Origin: Candidatus Zhuqueibacterota bacterium
GTDB taxonomy: Bacteria; Zhuqueibacterota; Zhuqueibacteria; Residuimicrobiales; Krinioviventaceae
Direction: 5' to 3'
Length of the DNA stretch: 8,256 nucleotides
Assembly (NCBI GenBank): GCA_003854995.1
Contig: RQOI01000415.1
Span: forward strand, 1-8,256
A program made the position numbers and the translations under genes. Each line of letters opens with the position of its first letter. Positions within the stretch are counted from its first letter, which is position 1. Under the pieces are notes generated by a model. The model made no database searches, was not told where the DNA came from, and worked only from the letters and a program-made list of their open reading frames with translations. Shown here in pieces: positions 1 to 6,167 of this stretch.

Positions 1-234
1 GCCGTTGGCATCGGTGAGCTTTTCCTCAAAACGCTCGAAGAGCGTGAACGCATCAGCAGCGGCGCCGGCAAATCCGGCCAAGACCTTGCCATCATACAGT
101 TTGCGCACCTTTTTGGCCTTGGTCTTCAACACCGTATCACCGTAGGTGACCTGACCGTCACCGGCCATCACAACCTTGTTCTTGTAGCGTAAACCAATGA
201 CGGTTGTGCTATGAAAGTCTTTCAGATAGGACAT
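1..234 (-). CDS. hslV: ATP-dependent protease subunit HslV (N-terminal part, cut by window edge)
   Basis: HslV is the threonine peptidase that forms the double-hexamer core of the HslUV (ClpQY) protease in the cytoplasm; the HslU ATPase unfolds substrates and feeds them in. The first 78 codons are visible, out of roughly 175-180 in the family; the rest lies before base 1. The protein starts MSYLKDFHS and then TTVIG, so a 9-residue propeptide is expected to be removed to expose the catalytic Thr10. Counting from that Thr as 1, the conserved Asp17 (in AGDGQ) and Lys33 (in KAKKVRKLY) fall at their family positions, and FAG..ADAFTLFE.FE.KL is typical of HslV. The ATG lies 6 bases after the rpoN stop. 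GGAG at 248-251, inside the end of rpoN, is a possible ribosome site, though its 13-base spacing is long. Translation is probably coupled to rpoN. An hslU gene would be expected next, outside the window. Confidence 0.95.
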   Translation of the reverse strand, partial: MSYLKDFHSTTVIGLRYKNKVVMAGDGQVTYGDTVLKTKAKKVRKLYDGKVLAGFAGAAADAFTLFERFEEKLTDANG

Positions 235-240
235 GTTCTT

Positions 241-1677
241 TTATATTCTCCGTCTCAAGCGAGCCACCGGAATGCTCATCTGCTCGCGATATTTTGCCAC
301 CGTTCGCCGTGCCACAGGAAAACCTTCCCTTTTCAGCATTTCGGAAATCTTTTGATCGTTATAAGGCTTGTTGGCCGGCTCATTATCGACCATATCTTTG
401 ATCAGGGCTTTAATCTTTTTATTCGATACATCTTCGCCGTCATCCGTGACATATTTTTCGCTGAAGAAATATTTCAGCTCAAAGACGCCGTATTCGGTTT
501 GAATGTACTTGCCGTTCGTCACTCGACTGATGGTGGAGATATCCATGCCGATCTCATCGGCAATATCTTTCAAAATCATGGGTTTGAGATTTTCCGGGCC
601 CAGGTCAAAAAAATCGTGCTGTTTTTCGACGATCGCTTGCACGGTCCGCAGGATCGTGGCACGGCGCTGATGAATGGAGTTGATGAGCCAGCGCGCCGAT
701 TCGAGGCGCTGGCGGATGAAATCGCGCGTCTCCTTGTTGGTCTTTTTTTTGTCCAGCATCATTTTTTTATACTGGTTGTTGATGCGAAGCTGTGGCACGT
801 TGAAATCGTGCATGTATATCTTGAATTCGCCGTCTTCCTTGCGGACTTCAATGTCCGGGATAATATAGTTGTTGCTGTATGAGAGATAGCCTTCGCCCGG
901 TTTGGGATTGAGTTTGGTGATGTGGTCCATGGTGCGTTTGACAGCCTCAAGATCGACCATCAAATCTCTCGCCAGACGTTCGAACCGTTTGTTCTTAAAG
1001 TCTTCGTAGTGATCGCGCACCATTTTGATGGCCAGCTCGTGCTGCGGCTGTTGCTGGAAGAGCTGCACAAGCAAACACTCCTGCAGATTGCGCGCGCCGA
1101 TGCCGGGCGGATCAAACTGCTGAATGACGCCGAGGACACTTTCGATGGCCTCAATGTCCTCCTCCAGGTTTTCAGCGATCGTTTCCGTGTCAGCGACGAG
1201 GTAACCGACGTTGTTGATATTCCAGATGATGTATTCGCCGATGACCACTTCAGCGGGCGTCAGGTTGGCCATATGAAGCTGCGATATAAGATGATCAATC
1301 AAGGATTCCAGTTGCACTTCGACATGTTCGTTTTCTTCCTCGGTCTTTTCGCGCGGCAGCCGAAAGTCGTAGGTATCCTGGTCGTTGAGTATCTCTTCCC
1401 AGTCTATCTCTTCTTTTTGCTTTTCCTGCTCGATTTCGCCGATGTTTTCCTCATCCACCTGATCATCATCTTCTTCTTCGAGGCTCTCTTCCTGTTTTTC
1501 CTCCAGCTCTTCATCAAGCTCCTGTTCCTGATCCATTTCCAGCAACGGATTCATCTCGAGCTCCATTGACAGGCGTTGCTCCAGGCTCATGATGGGGAGC
1601 TGTAATAGCGATGACAGCAAAACCTGCTGCGGCGATTGCTTCATCTGCAAACTTAAGTGCTGACCTAACCGTACCAT
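241..1677 (-). CDS. rpoN: RNA polymerase sigma-54 factor RpoN
   Basis: RpoN is the alternative sigma factor that directs RNA polymerase to -24/-12 promoters and needs AAA+ activator proteins for open-complex formation. The 478 residues match the usual length (477 in E. coli). Region I at about 4-50 is Gln/Leu-rich and holds NPLLE at 43-47, the activator-responsive part. Region II, about 47-100, is very acidic (long Glu/Asp/Gln runs). The core-binding domain follows, with the conserved FDPPGIGARNLQECL at about 188-202. A helix-turn-helix segment lies at about 364-394 (LKDIADEIGMDISTISRVTNGKY). The RpoN box ARRTVAKYRE at 456-465 is a perfect copy of the family signature that reads the -24 element. 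The start follows a purine-rich stretch (GGAGGGAAAAGG, 1687-1698). It is downstream of lptB, the same neighbour as in E. coli, so the identity is secure. Which genes it controls cannot be told from this window. Confidence 0.98.
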   Translation of the reverse strand: MVRLGQHLSLQMKQSPQQVLLSSLLQLPIMSLEQRLSMELEMNPLLEMDQEQELDEELEEKQEESLEEEDDDQVDEENIGEIEQEKQKEEIDWEEILNDQDTYDFRLPREKTEEENEHVEVQLESLIDHLISQLHMANLTPAEVVIGEYIIWNINNVGYLVADTETIAENLEEDIEAIESVLGVIQQFDPPGIGARNLQECLLVQLFQQQPQHELAIKMVRDHYEDFKNKRFERLARDLMVDLEAVKRTMDHITKLNPKPGEGYLSYSNNYIIPDIEVRKEDGEFKIYMHDFNVPQLRINNQYKKMMLDKKKTNKETRDFIRQRLESARWLINSIHQRRATILRTVQAIVEKQHDFFDLGPENLKPMILKDIADEIGMDISTISRVTNGKYIQTEYGVFELKYFFSEKYVTDDGEDVSNKKIKALIKDMVDNEPANKPYNDQKISEMLKREGFPVARRTVAKYREQMSIPVARLRRRI

Positions 1678-1733
1678 GACAAGTGACCTTTTCCCTCCGC
1701 GTCAAATTTGAATCTGCCGCTGATTTTGTTTCC
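1678..1733 (-). promoter_or_regulatory. lptB-rpoN intergenic leader with ribosome binding site
   Basis: This 56-base gap is the largest in the window. It holds a purine run GGAGGGAAAAGG (1687-1698) just before the rpoN ATG; the AAAAGG half is 9 bases from the start, a good ribosome-site distance, while GGAGG is somewhat far. It also holds a perfect 10-base palindrome, TCAAATTTGA (1702-1711). No convincing -10/-35 pair, -24/-12 pair or hairpin-plus-T-run terminator was seen, so rpoN is probably read through from lptB. Confidence 0.5.
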
Positions 1734-2471
1734 TTAGCGATCCAGCTTGAAACTGTCGCCGAGATAAAATTTCCGCGCCTCCGGATCGTTTGCCAGAAAA
1801 TCGGCTGTGCCGGTTTTCAGGACGCGTCCTTCGAAAAGCAGATAGGCGCGATCTGTGATTGAAAGTGTTTCATGTACATTATGATCTGTTATGAGCACAC
1901 CAATATTCCGTTCTCGCAAGCGCATGACAATTCTCTGAATATCTTCGACGGCGATGGGATCGACGCCGGCGAACGGCTCGTCGAGAAGAATGAATTTGGG
2001 ATCGGTCGCCAAAGCGCGACAAATTTCCACACGCCGTCGTTCGCCTCCGGAGAGGGTCGTCGCCTTGTTTTTTGCCAGACGCGCGACATTCAATTCCTCC
2101 ATCAACTGGTTGGCTCGCTCTTTACGCTGTCGGTGCGACAGAGGCAATGTCTGCAAAATGGCCAGCAGATTGTCTTCGACAGATAACTGCCGAAAGACGG
2201 ATGCCTCCTGCGACAAATAGGCAATGCCCTTGCGCGCCCGCCTGTACATCGGCAGCTTGGTCATGTCCTCGTCGCCAAAATAGATCTGTCCGCTCTTCGG
2301 ACGAATCATACCGACGATCATATAAAACGTCGTCGTCTTGCCGGCGCCGTTCGGACCCAGCAATCCGACGGTTTCACCGCGCTTGATCTCGATGCTGACG
2401 TCATTGACGACGCGCCTTTTGCCATAGATCTTGACCAGATTTTGGCATTTCAGTACAACCTGATCGCTCAT
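1734..2471 (-). CDS. lptB: LPS export ABC transporter ATP-binding protein LptB
   Basis: LptB is the cytoplasmic ATPase of the LptB2FG complex, which extracts LPS from the inner membrane and drives it along the LptC-LptA bridge. With the start chosen here it has 245 residues (241 in E. coli). All ABC motifs are present: Walker A GPNGAGKTT at 39-47, Q-loop Gln88 in YLSQEASVF, signature LSGGE at 140-144, Walker B ILLDEP at 161-166 with catalytic Glu165, D-loop Asp171, and switch His197 in TDHNV. YLSQEASVFRQLSVEDN and GVLITDHNV.ETL are typical of LptB rather than other ABC ATPases. An in-frame ATG exists 15 codons upstream (2516). The start at 2471 is preferred because it forms an ATGA overlap with the lptA stop and because family members begin with a short lead before LVK.YGKR.VV. 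GGAAG lies just ahead of the ATG. The membrane partners LptF and LptG are not in the window. Confidence 0.97.
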   Translation of the reverse strand: MSDQVVLKCQNLVKIYGKRRVVNDVSIEIKRGETVGLLGPNGAGKTTTFYMIVGMIRPKSGQIYFGDEDMTKLPMYRRARKGIAYLSQEASVFRQLSVEDNLLAILQTLPLSHRQRKERANQLMEELNVARLAKNKATTLSGGERRRVEICRALATDPKFILLDEPFAGVDPIAVEDIQRIVMRLRERNIGVLITDHNVHETLSITDRAYLLFEGRVLKTGTADFLANDPEARKFYLGDSFKLDR

Positions 2472-3673
2472 TCCGCTTCCGCAGCTGGTTGAATCATTTT
2501 TCCTGTGCTGTCCCATGGCGCCGCCGGTTCATCGACATAAATATTCAACTTGGCTAACTCTGTTCTCAGCTCCGCTTCCAGGACTGCGCGATGCGTCGGC
2601 GGATGGAATTGACCCACCGACGAGCCCGGCGAACTCGTCACCCGCACCCGCGAGAGCGTGTCCTCCTTGAATCGAATGAACAAAAGGTCGCCCAGCGCTT
2701 TGTTGAGACCTTTTTCCTCGCCATCCTCAACGACATGGTAGTAACTCGTCGCCCGCTCTTTTATCAGCACGGAATCGATCTTTTCGTCGGTGACATAGAC
2801 CATCATGTCCTGGCCACTGAGCAGATCAAATGGTACAGGCGTGACGACCGTCGAATCGACCGCAGAGCTGGCAATGGCATTGCCGACAATATGTATGACC
2901 TTGACATCGGCCTCTTGCAGCAGCAGCGATACTGAATGGCCGGTCAGATATTGCCTGCCCTGTTGCACCCGCGGCGCATTCGCCAGCTTGATGAGACTTT
3001 CAGCTTGAAAATATTCGAGCGAATCACAAAATGCCTCTAAATCACCGCGATCAACCTTGACGCTATCCGTCACTAGAAAACGCTCGCCGTCATCGAACAT
3101 CTGAAAGATCTTGCCCGTGATGATCAGCTCGCCATCATCAGTCGAGTCAGATTTCGTCAGCATCGCATGTCCGGTCACTCTGGCATAGCCGGACGTGCGG
3201 AAATACTCAGCATGATCACCCAGGATATCGATATTCTCTTTTGCATCGATGAGGATGACGTTGCCGTCCGCGTACGCCTCTTCCTGTTCGTCGTGGTAAC
3301 GGATTCGATCCGCCACCACCGTCTTGGTTGAATCGACGAGCTTGACATGGCCTTCCAGATAGGCAATTTTCGTCGCATCATAGTAGGTGATTTTGTCGCC
3401 GAACAACGACTTGGACGAATCGATAAAAGCGACGTCGCCGATGAGGACGAAACGGCCAACATCCTCGTATTCCATGGCGCGCTCGCACGTCAATACAGCG
3501 TCGCCCTGCTCAAACTTGACATTGCCGATGAACTGCCTGATCTTCTCGCCGTCCATTTGACCGCGCAGGACATCCGCATGCACGAGACGCAGCTTTTCAT
3601 CTTTTTCCGACTCGGTGCTCTGGGCCAGGAGTTGACAAAGAACAAAACTGACAATGACGACGCGAGTTTTCAT
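2468..3673 (-). CDS. lptA: Long LptA/OstA-like periplasmic LPS transport protein
   Basis: LptA proteins form a beta-jellyroll bridge across the periplasm that carries LPS from LptC to LptD. The N-terminus (MKTRVVIVSFVLCQLLAQ) looks like a Sec signal peptide, probably cut near residue 18; Cys13 is not in a good lipobox. The OstA-type fold starts near residue 28 (LRLVHADVLRG). From residue 50 there are repeated units opening with G-[NDH]-V: Gly50, Gly79, Gly108 and Gly137 are exactly 29 residues apart, followed by looser copies to about residue 265. At 401 residues the protein is about twice the length of E. coli LptA (185); residues from about 280 to 401 form a C-terminal part I do not recognise beyond OstA-like character, ending in a Pro/Ala-rich tail. 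The start overlaps the lptC stop (ATGA) and has no clear Shine-Dalgarno site, which suggests coupled translation. It could also be annotated as a generic OstA-like protein. It is too short to contain the LptD barrel. Confidence 0.88.
   Translation of the reverse strand: MKTRVVIVSFVLCQLLAQSTESEKDEKLRLVHADVLRGQMDGEKIRQFIGNVKFEQGDAVLTCERAMEYEDVGRFVLIGDVAFIDSSKSLFGDKITYYDATKIAYLEGHVKLVDSTKTVVADRIRYHDEQEEAYADGNVILIDAKENIDILGDHAEYFRTSGYARVTGHAMLTKSDSTDDGELIITGKIFQMFDDGERFLVTDSVKVDRGDLEAFCDSLEYFQAESLIKLANAPRVQQGRQYLTGHSVSLLLQEADVKVIHIVGNAIASSAVDSTVVTPVPFDLLSGQDMMVYVTDEKIDSVLIKERATSYYHVVEDGEEKGLNKALGDLLFIRFKEDTLSRVRVTSSPGSSVGQFHPPTHRAVLEAELRTELAKLNIYVDEPAAPWDSTGKMIQPAAEAE
2984..3532 (-). repeat. Tandem ~29-residue OstA repeats within lptA
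   Basis: Protein-level repeat covering about residues 48-230 of the LptA-like protein. The units begin FIGNVKF, LIGDVAFID, LEGHVKLVD, ADGNVILID and VTGHAML, then continue more loosely (VTDSVKV, LANAPRV). The first four glycines (50, 79, 108, 137) are spaced by exactly 29 residues. Each unit reads as two or three short beta strands (hydrophobic start, then a D..Y/E..Y stretch), as in the stacked strands of the LptA jellyroll. The repeat is not obvious at the DNA level, so it is an old structural repeat rather than a recent tandem duplication. Confidence 0.7.
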
Positions 3674-4329
3674 TGTTCAATCACGAGCGTATCAATGACT
3701 GTATCAGGATCCTCAAGCTCTATCTCCAGCTCTGTTGAATCCGCCAGCGTACTGTCGCGCTCCTTTTTTTCGAATCTGTCCAGTGACAGGTCCACGCCCG
3801 GTGCAACGCCGTCGTAGGGTTGACGGATCTCCCAAAAATTCATCTGCGCGTCCGACTCAAAGCCAACGCCATGCAAGACATGGCCTTCCTTTGTCTCAAC
3901 TTTGACGAGCGTGTTTGAGATGATCCGATCGTTTTCGCGATAGTAATAAAGTTCGTCTGTGTAGAGCGTGATGCCGCTGTCAGAAACGACGACGACATTG
4001 CCAATGGCTTTGACATTTTCGGTCTCGATCTCATATTCTCCGGACGCTGCTGTCAGAACAGAGGCGTGTTCTCCTTTTTCATCGTAGAAATCGACGTGTA
4101 TGCCATCATCAAAGAGCATGCGTGATTCCTTGCTGTATCGCTGCATGTGACCGGCGCGAATGATGGCCTCGACTTTGCCGTTCGTCGTCGTCGTGGCCTT
4201 GAAATCCCATATCTCCTGATCCGGCAGCTTTTTGGCCTCACCCGGAAAAGTCGTCGTCTCTTCTCGCGAACAGCTGCTGACGACGAGCGCCAGGATGACG
4301 AGCGCGAATATGTCTATAATTTTCTTCAT
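3670..4329 (-). CDS. lptC: LPS export protein LptC, predicted lipoprotein
   Basis: LptC takes LPS from LptB2FG and hands it to LptA on the periplasmic side of the inner membrane. The 219-residue product starts MKKIIDIFALVILALVVSSC; VSSC at 17-20 is a good lipobox, so Cys20 would be lipidated after signal peptidase II cleavage. The LptC/OstA-type body spans about 38-160: IWDFKATTTTNGKVEAII, RAGHMQRYSKES, then FYDEKGEHASVLTAASGEYE, AIGNVVVVSDSGITLYTDELYY and KVETKEGHVLHGVGFESD. E. coli LptC (191 residues) is anchored by a transmembrane helix instead. Residues from about 170 form an acidic, Thr/Asp-rich tail to 219 that is probably disordered. The gene is 23 bases after the kdsD stop and overlaps lptA by four bases. 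The identity rests on pattern plus position, directly ahead of lptA and lptB, and is firm. GGA is the only ribosome-site-like sequence, 3 bases before the ATG. Confidence 0.92.
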   Translation of the reverse strand: MKKIIDIFALVILALVVSSCSREETTTFPGEAKKLPDQEIWDFKATTTTNGKVEAIIRAGHMQRYSKESRMLFDDGIHVDFYDEKGEHASVLTAASGEYEIETENVKAIGNVVVVSDSGITLYTDELYYYRENDRIISNTLVKVETKEGHVLHGVGFESDAQMNFWEIRQPYDGVAPGVDLSLDRFEKKERDSTLADSTELEIELEDPDTVIDTLVIEQ

Positions 4330-4352
4330 CGTTCCATCAGTGAAACAATCTT

Positions 4353-5327
4353 TTAGCCGCGTCCAATTCCAGCATCCAGTAAATCGTGCAGATGAATCAT
4401 GCCGACAGGTTTTCTTTGTTCATCGACAACGATGATCTGATTGATATTGTTGCTATCCAAAATTTTAAAGGCGTTGATCGCCAGGGCGCCGGAGCGGATG
4501 ACCTTGGGATTCGGATTCATGATCTCCGCCGCGGTCAGGCTGTTGATCGAGACCGGCTGATTCCACAATCGACGAATATCTCCGTCTGTGATGATGCCTG
4601 CGAGGGTCCCGGTTTCATCGACAACGCATGTTCCGCCGAGTCGTTTCGTGGAAATCTCGCTGATGATCTGCTGCAATCCCGCCTTCAGGTCCACCGCGGG
4701 CACGCGCGATCCGGTGAACATGATCTCATCGATCTTGACGAACTGCCTCCCCAAAGCACCTCCAGGATGCAGAAAGGCAAAATCTTCTTTTTGGAATCCG
4801 CGTTGCTCCAGCAAGGCGATGGCCAGCGCGTCGCCCATGGCCAGCATGGCCGCGGCGCTCGCGGTCGGTGCCAGATCATTGACGCAGGCCTCGGTGGCCA
4901 CATGCACATCGAGCACAACATCACTCTGCTCAGCCAGGGACGAACGACGATTTCCGGTCAACGTGATGATGGATACTCCTATTTTCTTCAACGCCGGCAG
5001 AATGGCGCTGATTTCATTTGTCGTGCCGCTTTTGGAAAAACAGATCACCACATCATCCTTCGTCACCATGCCGAGATCGCCGTGTCTGGCTTCAGCGGGG
5101 TGAAGAAAAAATGACGGCGTGCCAGTGCTCGACAATGTGGCCGACAATTTCTGCCCGATGACGCCGGACTTGCCGATGCCTGTCACAATGACGCGGCCTC
5201 GACTGGCCAGGATGATCTGCACCGCCCGCACGAATTGGCCATCCAGATGTTCTGCAAGCGACGCAATGGCCTGGCTTTCAATATCAAAAACCCGCCGGGC
5301 ACATGTCAGAATATCGTTATCGTTCAA
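4353..5327 (-). CDS. kdsD: D-arabinose 5-phosphate isomerase (KpsF/GutQ family), SIS plus two CBS domains
   Basis: This cytoplasmic enzyme converts D-ribulose 5-phosphate to D-arabinose 5-phosphate, the first step of Kdo synthesis. The 324 residues match the family (328 in E. coli KdsD). The SIS domain covers about 35-170 (VIVTGIGKSGVIGQKL, TPSFFLHPAEARHGDLGMV, FSKSGTTNEI) and two CBS domains follow at about 202-260 and 266-323 (ending GMIHLHDLLDAGIG). Lys53, Glu105, Glu146 and His187 align with the E. coli active-site set Lys59, Glu111, Glu152 and His193 at a constant offset of 6, so the enzyme should be active. The start is a TTG: an in-frame TAG lies six codons upstream and no in-frame ATG or GTG is available there, and the sequence LNDNDIL..ARRVFDIE.QAI from this TTG fits the family. 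Paralogues KpsF and GutQ share the fold; placement between kdsA and lptC favours kdsD. Confidence 0.95.
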   Translation of the reverse strand: MNDNDILTCARRVFDIESQAIASLAEHLDGQFVRAVQIILASRGRVIVTGIGKSGVIGQKLSATLSSTGTPSFFLHPAEARHGDLGMVTKDDVVICFSKSGTTNEISAILPALKKIGVSIITLTGNRRSSLAEQSDVVLDVHVATEACVNDLAPTASAAAMLAMGDALAIALLEQRGFQKEDFAFLHPGGALGRQFVKIDEIMFTGSRVPAVDLKAGLQQIISEISTKRLGGTCVVDETGTLAGIITDGDIRRLWNQPVSINSLTAAEIMNPNPKVIRSGALAINAFKILDSNNINQIIVVDEQRKPVGMIHLHDLLDAGIGRG

Positions 5328-5345
5328 AATCCATTCGCTCGTCTA

Positions 5346-6167
5346 TCAATCCATCGACTGCCGCATAAAGTCGTGCAGATCACGCAGCTGCCTGAGGAGC
5401 GGCCGCAGCTGCTGCAGCGGCAGCATTGTCGCGGCATCGCACAATGCATTTTCGCAGTCCGGATGCGTCTCGATGAACAGCGCGTGCACGCCGGTCACCA
5501 CTGCCGCCCGTGCCAGCGTCGGTGCTCGCTCCGGCCGGCCACCGGATTGCGGACCGAGTCCCGGCAGCTGCGTCGAGTGCGTCGCATCAAAACAGACGGG
5601 CCGGCCGAGCTCGAGCAGATCCGCGAGACCGACAAAGTCGTTGACCAGCCGGTTATAGCCGAAAAACGTGCCGCGTTCGGTCAACAGAATGCCGGCTGCA
5701 TTGGCCTCTTCCAGCTTTTTTATGACATGCACCATCTCGGCCGGACTGATGAATTGCCCTTTTTTCACATTGACCGGAACACCTGTCTGCGCCGCGGCGA
5801 CGAGCAGGCTTGTCTGGCGACAGAGAAACGCCGGAACTTGCAGCAGATCGACGACAGTTGCGGCGACCTTTGCCTCTTCAGCGCTGTGGATATCAGTGGT
5901 GACGGCTAAACCACATTGTTGCCGCACCTCCGCCAATATTTTCAGTCCTTCTTGCATGCCAGGCCCGGCCGGGCTGCTGAGACTCGATCGATTGTCCTTG
6001 AGATAGGAGGACTTGAAAATGATCGGGACGTTCAGCTCGTCAGCAATGGCCTGTATGGTTTCGGCGGTGCGCAGCACCAGATCACGGCTCTCAATGACGC
6101 ATGGTCCGGCGATGAAAACCAGCTGTTCAGCGCCGATGACGATCTCACCGACAGTCAGGGTTTTCAT
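5346..6167 (-). CDS. kdsA: Kdo-8-phosphate synthase KdsA, metal-dependent class
   Basis: KdsA condenses phosphoenolpyruvate with arabinose 5-phosphate to give 3-deoxy-D-manno-octulosonate 8-phosphate. The product has 273 residues (284 in E. coli) with the TIM-barrel landmarks FIAGPCVIES, TTDIHSAEEA, QVPAFLCRQT, NVKKGQFISP, LTERGTFFGYNRLV and FIETHPD. Cys23 sits where metal-independent enzymes such as that of E. coli carry Asn. Together with His197, Glu233 and Asp244 it matches the metal ligands of the Aquifex enzyme (Cys11, His185, Glu222, Asp233), which places this in the metal-dependent class. The substrate motif usually written KANRSS reads KDNRSS at 57-62, and the following R-G-P-G stretch reads A-G-P-G; both depart from the E. 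coli and Aquifex forms. The gene starts inside the last 23 bases of pyrG, with GGGA (6176-6179) 8 bases ahead of the ATG. It shares the fold of DAHP synthases, but the listed motifs are KdsA-specific. Confidence 0.96.
   Translation of the reverse strand: MKTLTVGEIVIGAEQLVFIAGPCVIESRDLVLRTAETIQAIADELNVPIIFKSSYLKDNRSSLSSPAGPGMQEGLKILAEVRQQCGLAVTTDIHSAEEAKVAATVVDLLQVPAFLCRQTSLLVAAAQTGVPVNVKKGQFISPAEMVHVIKKLEEANAAGILLTERGTFFGYNRLVNDFVGLADLLELGRPVCFDATHSTQLPGLGPQSGGRPERAPTLARAAVVTGVHALFIETHPDCENALCDAATMLPLQQLRPLLRQLRDLHDFMRQSMD

Noticed and set aside
922..1569. Plus-strand open frame coding a very hydrophobic, membrane-like C-terminus
   Set aside because: It is antisense to rpoN. The hydrophobic Phe/Leu runs are the complement of the Glu/Lys/Asp codons of the RpoN acidic region, not a membrane protein.
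2472..2516. 15-codon N-terminal extension of LptB
   Set aside because: The ATG at 2516 lies inside lptA and adds residues absent from the family. The ATG at 2471 forms an ATGA overlap with the lptA stop, as at the other junctions.
3635..3673. Lipobox at Cys13 of the LptA-like protein
   Set aside because: The residues before the Cys are F-V-L, with Leu at -1, which does not fit a lipobox. A normal cleavable signal peptide is more likely.
4386..5114. 242-codon plus-strand frame, with similar ones at 211-882, 5235-5909 and 6013-6810
   Set aside because: All are antisense shadows of kdsD, rpoN, kdsA and pyrG, with no domain signature or start signal.
4353..5327. Assigning the isomerase as GutQ or KpsF
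   Set aside because: The sequence alone does not separate these paralogues, but the location among kdsB, kdsA and the lpt genes favours the LPS-dedicated KdsD.
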